A DNA stretch of 64,000 nt, taken from contig CM065815.1 in NCBI GenBank assembly GCA_033398695.1, forward strand, positions 97,244,501 to 97,308,500, read 5' to 3'. The stretch is from Orobanche coerulescens (Eukaryota > Streptophyta > Magnoliopsida > Lamiales > Orobanchaceae). Each line of letters starts with the position of its first letter. Position 1 is the stretch's first letter. Both the position numbers and the translations under genes were made by a program. Under the pieces are notes generated by a model, which searched no databases, was not told the DNA's origin, and worked only from the letters and a program-made list of their open reading frames with translations. This document shows positions 10,273 to 20,610 of the stretch, piece after piece.

Positions 10273-11456
10273 TGTTGGTATAAAATCGGATATTTGCGCC
10301 GTTTGTGCGGAAGCGTAAATAAATTGCGGAAAATAAATCACACAAGGATTTATAGAGGTTCGGTTATTAACGAAGCCTACATCCTCTCTTGATGTATATT
10401 TTTCAATAGGCTAAAGATCAAAACCTCTACGTCTCTCTTCTATTGGTCGAGGGATTACCGTTACAAGCTCGTCTTCTATCGGTCCGAGTAAACCCGTTTT
10501 CCTTTTATATTGGACAAGGGATCAACCACTCTAGCTTTCTATTAGTACTAGATAAACCTCACTAAGATAGCGATCGCGATTCTAACAATGCCAGATCCTT
10601 GATCCTAATAACACCAAATCCAATCTTATCTTTTCTTTTACCTCTCGTGTATAATGTTGAATGTATAAATACTCAAACTAACAATATAAGCTCAATATTG
10701 CAACAACATTAATATCAATATGAATAAGTAATTAATGTATCTCTTGCTTGAAGTTGTTGTATGGAATAATACCAAAGATGTGGTATTTATAGCCTTCATC
10801 CACCAAACTAGCCGTTAGTCTGTTTTGACTAATTAGCATGCGCTAGGCTTTCTCCTTAGCGTGTGCTAGTCTGTTCCAGTTTCAGTCCAGTAGCTTCGTT
10901 TCTCCTTTAGCGTACGTTATATTCTTTGTGTTACGTACGTTATCTGACTCACTTAGCGTACGTTAACCATGATTGAGTAGCGTGCGTTAACGTAATATAT
11001 CTGTTGCCTTCACTTGTCAAACTATCCGTTTGATACTTGACTTTTGACTGGAATCTTTCCAACGTTCTGATTGACTATATTCAAACTGCTTAGCGTGCGC
11101 TATTCCTTCTTTATAGCGTGCACTATGCTTACTTCACTGCATACGTCATTCTGCTTTTGAATATCTTCCCAACGGTAATATGGACTCGATAGCGTGCGTT
11201 AATGACTATGTGTAGCGTGCGCTACCTCATCAGCTAACTTCACTTCAGGTAACTTCGAACTTGGCTGATATGCAGAGAACTACCGTTAGCGTGCGCTAAC
11301 GTGATATATCTAGCGTGCGCTAGCTTTGTATTTTATCCAGCTTTTTACGTCTTCGTTTGCTTCGATGCTTTGCTTCGCCTTGGTGTTGTTTTGTTTTGTT
11401 TAGCAACTTAATCATCAAAACATAATTTATTAATATGTGGAATAAATATTCCAACA
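10273..11456 (-). repeat. 3' LTR of TRG
   Basis: The 1184-bp LTR has TGTTGG...CCAACA ends and is nearly identical to 13675-14850. The TATA-like TATAAA (minus strand, 10786-10791) lies about 42 bp from the nearest palindrome. Confidence 0.92.
10834..11322 (-). promoter_or_regulatory. Phased 12-bp palindrome array in TRG LTR (left)
   Basis: Twelve copies start at 10834, 10857, 10908, 10931, 10954, 10978, 11091, 11114, 11190, 11213, 11287 and 11311. Steps within pairs or quartets are 23-24 bp. The motif and polarity relative to transcription are the same as in the gypsy LTRs (TAGCGCACGCTA in element sense; some copies TAACGTACGCTA). The duplicate LTR carries the array at 14228-14716. Confidence 0.7.
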
Positions 11457-11472
11457 GTCTCCCCCTTTTTGA
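11457..11472 (-). other. Polypurine tract of TRG
   Basis: On the minus strand TCAAAAAGGGGGAGAC abuts the LTR, in the expected position for plus-strand priming. Confidence 0.75.
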
Positions 11473-11526
11473 TGATTACAAAACAACTATTGAATTGGAT
11501 AACACCTGGAAGATAAAAATATATAT

Positions 11527-11858
11527 GTATATTTATACGAATCAAAGTTTTTGGCTTTGATCGTTTTGTTAGTTTCACCCATTTTCTTTTCTTTTGTCAT
11601 TTTCGACTTCTTCATTTTCATTTTTCAACTCCTTCGTTTCTCCCTCTTTTTGTATGCTTTCTTCTCCTTTTCGACTTCTTCGATTTTTATTGTATATTTA
11701 TACGAATCAAAGTTTTCGGCTTTGATCGTTTCGTTAGTTTCACCCATTTTCTTTTCTTTTGTCATTTTCGACTTCTTCATTTTCATTTTTCAACTCCTTC
11801 GTTTCTCCCCCTTTTTGTATGCTTTCTTCTCCTTTTCGACTTCTTCGATTTTTATTTC
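11527..11858. repeat. 165-bp tandem duplication in TRG 3' interior
   Basis: GTATATTTATACGAATCAAAG recurs at 11527 and 11692, and both copies continue through TTCTCC-rich pyrimidine DNA. The forward ORF of 138 codons spanning the repeat is a by-product of the duplication and low complexity, not a gene. Confidence 0.9.
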
Positions 11859-12079
11859 TCCTCCTTCTATTTTGCAGGTTTTTCTCGTCATATCTTTCAT
11901 GACGCTTTTATCCGATTCAATCTTCTTCTCCCCCTTTTTGTATTCAGCAAAAAGTGTAAAAATATAGAGGATACCAATGAAATATAAATATGCATGATAC
12001 CAATTAATGAATATGCATTAATCGGGGTATAAACTCTCCCTGAAATTATTATCTCCCCCTTTGTAGAATGTCAATTGTT

Positions 12080-12310
12080 AAAAATTAATTTTTGGGGATC
12101 CAACCTATAGTTGGTTTTTGTTTTGAGACATAAACGATATTAGGAATAAACGTTCCTTTGGGAATCCAAATTTTCTTTGTTTTTATCGTCCGTCTTGGGC
12201 TTTACAATTTGAAATAGGATGCCCAATTTTTAAACATTTTTCGCATTGGGGTATATTAAAATTTAGGGATTCGTTTTTAGAACGAGGTTTGAATCCCAAC
12301 CCCTGTTTAT
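12080..12310 (-). pseudogene. TRG gag distal part: second CCHC knuckle and WIPK tail
   Basis: Downstream of the gag frame and in another frame, 12204-12245 encodes CEKCLKIGHPISNC (CX2CX4HX4C). It is followed by KIWIPKGTFIPN and GWIPKN, the linker that in copia polyproteins directly precedes the protease. Here a stop ends the sequence and the polyprotein does not continue, so pol was lost from this point. Confidence 0.7.
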
Positions 12311-13615
12311 TCAACGTGTATTTTTGAACCGAGAGCATATTTTCAAATTTCTTGTTTCCGAGAGAAAATTCTTCGTCAAATTTGTGATCTCGGTTTGAAT
12401 TTTGGCAAGATCATCCTTTAAAATATTTTCGTTTTCAACGCATTTAGTAAGATCGATCTCAACAAATTTTTCCTTTTCAAGTATTTTGGAAATTTCGTTT
12501 TCCAATAATTTATTTTTAGCTTGAAGGGATTTGATTTCTTTTAAAGCATTTTGGAAATCGGTATACAATAGCTCGAATGCTTTAAATAATTCGTCTTGAG
12601 ACGACGTACTAACCTGGCTTTCGACGTCACTATCGTCGAGTGAACTCCGGGCCATGAGTGCGAGATTATTTTGATTCATGAAATCATCATCAGGATCTTC
12701 GTCACTCCATGTTGCAACTAAGACTTCCTTTTGTTTTACTCGACAGTTCTTAGCAAAGTGGCCTGGTTTACCACATAATCGACAGCTGTTGTCGAATTTC
12801 TTAGATTCGCCTGCTTGAATGTCCTTTCTCCGGTTTAATAAGTGTTGGAACTTATTAATATTCTTGGCATAATATGCCGATTCTTCGTCGCTTTCGTCCA
12901 CCGGGATTTCTTATTTCTTTCTCGACATCTTAGCCTTCATGGCTATCGATCTTTCCTTAGGTTTCGGTTTGGCATTCCGAGATTTTAGAACAATCTCGTA
13001 GTTGATAAGAGAACCAACGAGAGCACTAAAATCAAGATTATTTAAATCTTTAGATTCCATTATTGCCGTAACCGTACCGTCCCATTCTCGAGGTAGTGAT
13101 CGGAGAATTTTCTTTACTTTCTCACTACTCGAAAGTGGTTTTCCGAAACATGCTAATCCATTAGTGATGACCGAAAATCGGTCGAGCATAATCGAAATGG
13201 ATTCGTCGTCCTTCATTTGGAATAATTCATAATCGTGAAGGAGCATGTTTATCTTCGTCTCTTTGACTTGAGACGTACCTTCGTGTGTTGCCTCAAGCAT
13301 TTTCCAGATTTCTTTGGCACTATCACACGATGATATCCGGTTGTGTTCTTTCGGATTTAAAGCACAGTATAATAATTGCGTGGCTTTACAATTATAATGG
13401 TCGTTTTTCCAATCCACATCAGCGTATTCTTCGAAAGTTTTAAGCGTACCGTTGGAATTCGTCGGAATTTTCGGACCAAGACAAATCACCTTCCAAAGCT
13501 CGATGTCATATGCTCGGATGAATATTGACATCTTCCACGTCATGAAGTTTGAGCCATCAAAAAATGGTGGTCGGTTGAGAGCAAGGCCTTCTAGTGGAGC
13601 CATTTGAAACGCCAT
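12311..13615 (-). pseudogene. TRG gag (copia-type capsid protein)
   Basis: The copia gag frame starts with ATG at 13615, just downstream of the leader. The N-terminus has NRPPFFDGSNFMTWK and the UBN2-type capsid core (LLYCALNPKEHNRIS, SQVKETKINMLLHDYE, LPREWDGTVTAI). A TAA at 12911-12913 interrupts it; the same frame then continues with YYAKNINKFQHLLNRR, a CCHC knuckle (CRLCGKPGHFAKNC) and a coiled-coil-like tract (SLQAKNKLLENEISKIL). Total length without the stop is about 434 codons, ending at 12311. A single stop separates it from an open gag, so TRG decayed late. Confidence 0.88.
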
Positions 13616-13660
13616 TTTGGATCTTCTCCTCGGATGTTAAGCCGCGTATTGTAGTAACCG

Positions 13661-13672
13661 CTCCGATACTAA
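13661..13672 (-). other. Primer-binding site of TRG
   Basis: On the minus strand TAGTATCGGAGC lies two bases inside the 5' LTR. It differs by two bases from the TGGTATCAGAGC tRNA-iMet consensus used by the other elements here. Confidence 0.75.
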
Positions 13673-13674
13673 TT

Positions 13675-14850
13675 GTTGGTATAAAATCGGATATTTGTGC
13701 CGTTTGTGCGGAAGCGTAAATAAATTGCGGAAAATAAATCACACAAGGATTTATAGAGGTTCAGCTATTAACGAAGCCTACGTCATCTCTTGATGTATCT
13801 TTTTCAATAGGCTAAAGATCAAAACCTCTACGCCTCTCTTCTATTGGTCGAGGGATTACCGTTACAAGCTCGTCTTCTATTGGTCCGAGTAAAACCGTTT
13901 TCCTTTTCTATTGGACAAGGAATCAACCACTCTAGCTTTCTATTGGTACTAGATAAACCTCACTAAGATAGCGATTGCGATTCTAACAATGCCGGATCCT
14001 TGATCCTAATAACACCAAATCCAATCGTATCTTTTCTTTTACCTCTCGTGTATAATGTTGAATGTATAAACACTAAAACTAACAATATAAGCTCAATATT
14101 GCAACAACAATAATATCAATATGAATAAGTAATCAATGTATCTCTTGCTTGAAGTTGTTGTATGGAATAATACCAAAGATGTGGTATTTATAGCCTTCAT
14201 CCACCAAACTAGTCTGTTTTGACTAATTAACATGCGCTAGGCTTTCTCTTTAGCATGCGCTAGTCTGTTCCAGTTTCAGTCCAGTAGCTTCGTTTCTCCT
14301 TTAGCGTACATTATATTCTTTGTGTTACGTACGTTATCTGACTCACTTAGTGTACGTTAACCATGATTGAGTAGCGTGCGTTAACGTAATATATCCGTTG
14401 CCTTCACTTGTCAAACTACCCGTTTGATACTTGACTTTTGACTGGAATCTTTCCAACGTTCTGATTGACTATATTCAAACTGCTTAGCGTGCGCTATTCC
14501 TTCTTTGTAGCGTGCGCTATGCTTACTTCACTGCATACGTCATTCTGTGTTTGAATATCTTCCCAACGGTAATATGGACTCGATAGCGTGCGTGAATGAC
14601 TATGTGTAGCGCGCGCTACCTCATCAGCTAACTTCACTTCAGGTAACTTCGAACTTGACTGATATGCAGAGAACTCCCGTTAGCATGCGCTAACGTGATA
14701 TATCTAGCGTGCGCTAGCTTTGTATTTTATCCAGCTTTTTACGTCTTCGTCTGCTTCGATGCTTTGCTTCGCCTTGATGTTGTTTTGTTTTGTTTAGCAA
14801 CTTAATCATCAAAACATAATTTATTAATATGTGGAATAAATATTCCAACA
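13675..14850 (-). repeat. 5' LTR of TRG
   Basis: The 1176-bp partner of 10273-11456. The palindrome array lies at 14228-14716 with the same phasing. The LTR pair differs by scattered substitutions and one 9-bp gap near 14210. Confidence 0.92.
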
Positions 14851-14855
14851 AAACG

Positions 14856-16230
14856 CGATGCGAAACGACCGTCTCGATCAGAAACAATGGTCTTGGGGGC
14901 ACCGTGCAATCTTACGATCTCAGCTATAAAGGTTCGAGCCAATCTCTCCGGTCCCCAAGTATCCTTAATACCCAAGAAGTGTGCAGACTTGGTCAACCGG
15001 TCGATGACTACCCAAATCATATTCATTCCGGCCCTAGTTCTCGGCATGCCAGTGATAAAGTCCATAGAAATGTCTTTCCACTTCCACTCGGGAATGGGAA
15101 GCGGCTTCAACAACCCCGTTAGTCATTGATATTCGATCTTGACTTGTTGACACATCAAGCGCCGTAATACAAATTCCGTGACATCCTTCTTCATGTTATT
15201 CCACCAAAAATTGCGTTTGAAGTCTTTATACATCTTACTCGTTGCGGGGTGGATTGAGTAAGGTGTATCATGAGCTTCTCGGAGAATTCTCTGCCTCAAC
15301 TCTAGATCATTCGGAACACAAAGCCTGCCTTGAAATCTCAAGATACTATCCTCGTGAACCATAAATCCAGGAGCTTTTCCTTTAATTACATATTCCTTCA
15401 GTTGAGAGATCATCGGGTCACTCCACTGTTTTCCTTTGATGTCGTCAACCAAGGACGAAGTAATTTCGAGACTACACAACTGTCCTTGTACTCGTTGAAG
15501 CCAAACTTCTATTCCTTGCTCGATTAAATCCTGCCGAATCTTTGTCTGAGAAGTAAGAACCTCGAGCATCTGGAGAGATGCCGATTTGCGGCTTAAAGCA
15601 TCCGCAACAACATTGGCTTTACCCGGGTAGTAGAGAATTTCTAAATCGTAATCCTTTATCAACTCTAACCAACGTCTCTGTCTCATATTCAGCTCTTTCT
15701 GACTGAAAATATACTTCAGGCTCTTGTGATCGGTATAAATCCGACACGGAGAACCATACAAATAATGCCGCCAAATCTTGAGTGCGAAAACAATTGCGGC
15801 CAACTCCAAATCGTGAGTAGGATAATTCATCTCGTACGGCTTCAGTTGTCATGATGCAAAAGCTATCGTCTTATCGTGCTGCATAAGCACACAGCCAAGA
15901 CCTTGACCCGAAGCGTCACTATAAACCGCAAAGCCCTCACTACCATGTGGTAAAGTTAAAATCGGCGCTGAAGTCAAACGTCTCTTCAGTTCATCGAAGC
16001 TCTGTTGTCTCTCATTTGTCCAAACAAACTTTTCTGTCTTGTGGAGTAATTTCGTAAGCGGCCGAGCGAGTTTCGAGAACCCCTCGACAAACCGACGGTA
16101 ATACCCAGCAAGGCCCAAAAAGCTACGAACTTCCTTAATATTTTTAGGTGGTGCCCAACCTAGCACTGCCTCAATCTTCTGCGGGTCTACACGAACCCCT
16201 TCGGCCGAGATCACGTGGCCGAGAAACATA
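14856..16230 (-). pseudogene. G1 pol middle: end of RT, RNase H, integrase N-terminus and core
   Basis: One frame from 16229 to about 14856 is interrupted by two TGA codons (15846-15848 and 15120-15122), both explicable as CGA to TGA changes. In order: the RT/RNase H junction ([24 protein letters not shown]), RNase H ([36 protein letters not shown]), the integrase zinc-binding region with its paired CxxC degenerated to RRLMC, and the core start ([19 protein letters not shown] with two catalytic Asp). It stops at the TRG insertion on the left and the G2 insertion on the right. Confidence 0.88.
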
Positions 16231-16400
16231 ACTTCTGTATTACCCGTACTTTTTATTGACTGTTTGACCTTACCGTTTCTCTTATGTTGTCGCTCTGTAA
16301 ACGCTTGGAGATGTTGTTTATATTGTTATTAAGTTTCGTGCCTTGTTTGGGTCACGATCGTATTGTTTAGACCTTGCGGAAGTGTTCTGGGCCAGAGAAA

Positions 16401-17018
16401 TAGCGCACGCTAGGCCTAGGCTAACGCACGCAAATTCAGCTTGATTAGCGCACGCTAGCTTTGAGCCGTAGCGCGCGCTAAGGGACGATCAGTCGAACGG
16501 TAACTCGGTGCTCTCGGGTGGCGGATTAACGCACGCTAGGAGTTCGTTAGCGCGCGCTATTCGTGGTTAGTAGCGCACGCTAACATCCGTCCGTAGCGCA
16601 CGCTAATGGTGGGGTCGGCAGAGGCAGTGAGGTTGCCAGGTTTCTGGACTATCAGGTAGCGCACGCTAGGCTTCGGCTAGCGCACGCTAAAGCTGTTACG
16701 TAACGCACGCTAAGCCATAATGGTAGCGCAGGCTAATGGGCTGGTCAGTAGAGGCAGTGAGGTTTCAGACTTTCTGGACTAGCAGGTAGCGCACGCTAGG
16801 CAGCGGCTAGCGTACGCTATATGTGTTGCGTAACGCACGCTAGTGCTCAGTATTAACGCACGCTAGCGGACCGAGACAGTGAACTGAGATTTTGGCAGGA
16901 CAGCAGTTAGCGCACGTTAGGGATGTTTCGTAGCGCGCGCTAACGTCTTATGACAGTAGCCACTGGACGACCAGGTGACCCATTAGCGCACACTATTATT
17001 GAGGCATAGCGTGCGCTA
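16401..17018 (+). promoter_or_regulatory. Phased 12-bp palindrome array, 20 copies, U3 of G2
   Basis: Copies of TAGCGCACGCTA (variants TAGCGCGCGCTA, TAACGCACGCTA) start at 16401, 16422, 16446, 16469; 16527, 16548, 16571, 16594; 16657, 16678, 16701, 16723; 16787, 16808, 16831, 16854; 16908, 16931; 16984 and 17007. Steps inside groups are 21-24 bp and groups recur every 121-130 bp. The last copy ends 11 bp before TATATAA. I infer a multi-site protein-binding enhancer. Confidence 0.72.
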
Positions 17019-17029
17019 GACAGGGACAG

Positions 17030-17036
17030 TATATAA
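17030..17036 (+). promoter_or_regulatory. TATA box of G2 5' LTR
   Basis: TATATAA within CAGTATATAAGGGG, directly downstream of the palindrome array. The copy in the 3' LTR is at 24049-24055. Confidence 0.7.
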
Positions 17037-18352
17037 GGGGACAGTCAACCCCTGCACTTATCATTTCACATCATTTCCACTTTTTCCGATCGGTAGAGCT
17101 CGGGAGAGGCGATTTGGGGCGATTTGAGGCAGTCCTTCTTCAGATATCGTCATATTTGGTTGGGGAACAAGGATTTCACAACATCTAATCCCTCCTAACG
17201 TCCGAATCAAGGTAAAAATCCTTAGAACCCTATTTTTGGGAATTTTGGGGTTTTTCGTAGATTCATCCGATTTATTCGTTTTGAAGCTTGAGGACCTTGA
17301 GATTATGATGTATCTATCCCGTATGCATGCTTTTCCTACGATTTTACGGATTGGATTGTGCCGTTTTTGGACTTGTGAGGGTTTGGACGATTTTCCAACC
17401 TCTAGTTGTTTATCCGTGTATTTCCATAAATCATAGACGGGTTTCGGGAGTTTCTTCGTGTAATTTGGGTATGGATAATTGATTATCAAATTCCTTGCGA
17501 ATCGTTTAGGTGCCGGAAGCGCGTTCTTGGACCTACCGAACTCATACCCTTTTTAGTCGATTCCTCGATGTCTCAAAGGCAAGTATATATTTATGATTGT
17601 ACGTTCTTGACTTTGAAAGTAAGATATATTAATGGCATGATTATTTATATCCACTCTGGGGCGGGCCGACGGGTCCCCTGAGGGTTTCGTAGCCTTTGGT
17701 GCGATTCCACGGATGATATGAACGAACCACTCTGGGACGGACCGACGGGTCCTCTGAGGGTTCCGTAGCCTCTGGTGCGGTTCCACGGTATTCATATATA
17801 TATTGATGAGATGCTATGAGATTTAGTTATTCCGGAATACTAGTCTTGAATTGATGAATTGACGGTTATTTTTACTTTATTGTCGAGGAGTATTGTGTTT
17901 CATACTTGATATACTTGCACTAGCTATTCGACGGCTAACCCCTTTATGGGGGAAATACTTTTTATGTATTTCAGGTTCCAGGAGAGTGGACAGGCAGGTA
18001 TCGGGCCGGCATGAATATGGTGGGCAAGTGTGATACGGTGTGTTTCCTCCGGTTATGTTCTGAGTTCTCCATTCAGTGTTGTTGTACTAGAATGGTTATT
18101 GAATACTCGAGTATTGTTTTCCATTTTTCCTTGATGTTTCGGCCTGTGTTTGCCGAGGTATTGATTTGTGTTGTGATGTCTGTGGATACAATGGTTATGT
18201 CTTGAACACCTTTTGTATTGTTCTTCGTTCCATTGTATGTAGACCTTCTCGGTCAAAATTTATAGTTCCGCGTATGTTTAGCCTTGTGAGTCCCACGGTG
18301 GGGCTTACGGCACTGTAATATTCCCTGAATAACTTGGGGGTGTTACAGAATA

Positions 18353-18364
18353 TGGTATCGGAGC
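18353..18364 (+). other. Primer-binding site of G2
   Basis: TGGTATCGGAGC, five bases after the LTR, one mismatch from the tRNA-iMet consensus TGGTATCAGAGC. Confidence 0.85.
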
Positions 18365-18555
18365 TTAGGTCTATGGATACCTAGGTTGTCGGTCTTTTGG
18401 GTCGAATGAGTCGTCATTTGTCCACAGTATCACTACTCTGCCATCATCACAGTGCGACCGGTACTTATAAGACCTCTTACTCTTCTGGTGTTTCCTTATT
18501 CGTTTTGGTTCTATTTTTGGTATTCTCGAGAATCGGTCACTTTGATGACGTGTGA

Positions 18556-20610
18556 TTGAATTGTACTTACGTGCCTTGTGTGTTCTTCAGTATTTCAGCT
18601 GGTAGGGGCTGTGGCCGTGGTCGTGGCACGGCCGTTTCCATCAGTTCTGTTGCGGGGTCAACCAACCCTAATTTGTCAAACTCGGTGCATCCTGCCACCG
18701 AAAGTCAGCATGACCAGTCGAATGGCCAGGGGAACAACGCGGACGTTGGAGTTGCGAATGTACTTCAACAATTGGCTACCCAAATGACCATTTTAGCCCA
18801 AACTGTTCAGCTGAATAATCCGAACCCGAACACGGATGCCTTGCTTCAGAATGTAATCCGTATGCACCCTCCACAGTTTGGCGGTGCCACAGACCCATTA
18901 GGCTGGGAAGATTGGCTAGCGGAATTTGAAAAGATTTTCGAGGCGGTTGATTGCCCCGAGATGAGGAAAGTACCTATTGTTCAGTATTTTCTCACTAAGG
19001 AGGCCGCTACGTGGTGGAAAGTCATCAAGCCCCAGGATCATGTTGCCACATGGGACGAATTTAAAGAGCTTTTGGAGGCCGAGTTTTGTCCTTGGCCGGT
19101 ACGAGAGGGCCGAATCCGAGCCTTTTTCGAGGCTAAACCACAGGATATTCCTGTTTCGCAAGCGATTGTAGAGTACAACCAACAACTGATCCACGTGAAG
19201 GATCAAGTGCGGAACGAGCGTGATAAGATCCGTTATTTTGATATGCGGATGAATTTGGACTTACGGCGGTACATGGCCGGATTTGCTTGTACCACACTGA
19301 AAGAGTATCAGGACAGAGCTTTAGACCATGATATGTTAAGCCCCGACAACGATATCGTTGAAGAACCGAAGAAGCAGAAAGTCACGGGAAATTTTTCTGG
19401 CTCTAAGGGTGGCAACTTTCAGAGGTCACAGACGACTAACCGTTCTGTCGGGCAATTGTCACGTTCTAATAAAGGAAAGAGGGGTTACCGTTCTACTCCG
19501 GGTACAACAAATCGCACGGTGACTTGCTACAATTGTGGTCGTACAGGCCACGTTAATATGGAATGTAACTTTCCACCATTGAAGTGTCACACATGCGGAT
19601 AGTTGGGACATAGAGCGGCTTATTGTTCCGAGCCGAATCAGACTTTGGACACTCGGGCTTCTACCCCGGCACCACTTGACCAGGGTATAATTCAGCGACA
19701 ATCTTTTGGTCAACCTCAGCAGAATTTCGGCAGGGGCCGGGGACGGGGTCAGAACGCTGGAGGGGGGAACTCTAGCGTCGGTTCGGTACAACCACGAGTT
19801 TATGAGATGCATCGAACAGACGAACCCGACGCGGCGGTGGCTTCAGGTACCATTCATATTTTATCTCATCCAGTCCGTGTACTTTTTGATACGGGTGCTA
19901 CACATTCTTTTATTTCCTTGGAGTGCGTACGCCGTTTGAATATAACTTGTATGACTGCTTGCGATCCCTTCATTGTGAAATTGCCTAGCGGGGATAGAAT
20001 TATGGGGAACCAGGAGATTAGAGATTTTCCGGTGATTATATCCGGTATGGAATGGTTATCGAATCTGATTGTAGTTGATTTGGAAGGCGAGGATGTGATC
20101 CTCGGTGAGGATTGGCTTGATAGTCATCAAGCGATTATGAATTACCGTACCAAGGTTATCACCATGATGACTAAAGACGGATCTGAGTGCTCATTTTTGG
20201 GACGTAAGTCGGGCCAATCCAAGTTACTTATCAGTGCCATGAAGGCCGTAAAACTTTTGAATAAAGGTTGTACGGGCTATTGGTGTTATAGTATGAAAAC
20301 GGAAGGAAACAAAGTCGAATTCTCTTCGATTCCGGTTGTTAATGAGTATCCCGATGTTTTTCCGGATGACCTCGCAGGATTACCGCCAGATCGAGAGATA
20401 GAATTTACCGTGGACTTAGAGCCAGATGCGGCTCCGATTTCTAAAGCACCTTATCGGATGGCACCTTCCGAGATGCAAGAATTGAAGAATCAGTTGGGAG
20501 AACTTCTGGAAAGAGGGTACATCAGACCGAGCGCTTCGCCTTGGGCGCGCTGTTCTTTTGTAAGGAAGAAGGATGGTTCACTACGTTTGTGCATCGACTA
20601 CCGTGAGTGA
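18556..20610 (+). pseudogene. G2 gag, protease and start of RT
   Basis: One frame with an internal TAG at 19600-19602 inside the second zinc knuckle. In order: an RG-rich N-terminus (GRGCGRGRG), gag (MHPPQFGGATDPLGWEDW, FLTKEAATWWKVI), knuckle 1 (CYNCGRTGHVNMEC), the interrupted knuckle 2 (KCHTCG, stop, LGHRAAYC), an RGRGRGQN tract, protease ([12 protein letters not shown], catalytic Asp at 19888) and the RT N-terminus ([15 protein letters not shown]). The family gag start before SAGRG reads ATT here, ATG in G1; the in-frame ATG at 18556 adds 12 residues. A frameshift ends the frame at 20610. Confidence 0.9.

Larger units (their letters stand above)
10273..14850 (-). mobile_element. TRG: gag-only copia-type element (TR-GAG-like)
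   Basis: Complete LTR element of 4578 bp: LTRs at 10273-11456 and 13675-14850, primer-binding site, gag and polypurine tract, with no protease, integrase or reverse transcriptase in the 2.2-kb interior. This matches the terminal-repeat-with-gag (TR-GAG) class of non-autonomous plant elements. The TSD is AAATG (10268-10272) and AAACG (14851-14855); removing the element rejoins the G1 integrase gene. Its gag and leader closely resemble those of C4 (37497 on), so C4-like elements are probable mobilising partners. Confidence 0.88.
16236..18347 (+). repeat. 5' LTR of G2
   Basis: The 2112-bp LTR starts TGTATTACCCGTACTT (second base group changed from TGTAA) and ends CTTGGGGGTGTTACA. Its U3 holds the palindrome array and a TATATAA box at 17030-17036; the downstream part has two copies of the CCACTCTGGG module at 17652 and 17727. 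Confidence 0.95.

Noticed and set aside
11551..11967. 138-codon forward ORF
   Set aside because: It arises from a 165-bp tandem duplication in pyrimidine-rich, low-complexity DNA of TRG.
16401..17018. CRISPR-like array of short repeats with regular spacing
   Set aside because: The repeats are only 12 bp, the spacers about 11 bp, and it lies in a plant LTR promoter duplicated in both LTRs.
17061..17489. 142-codon reverse ORF, present again at 24080-24508
   Set aside because: It is antisense within the G2 LTR; conservation only reflects that the two LTRs are near identical.
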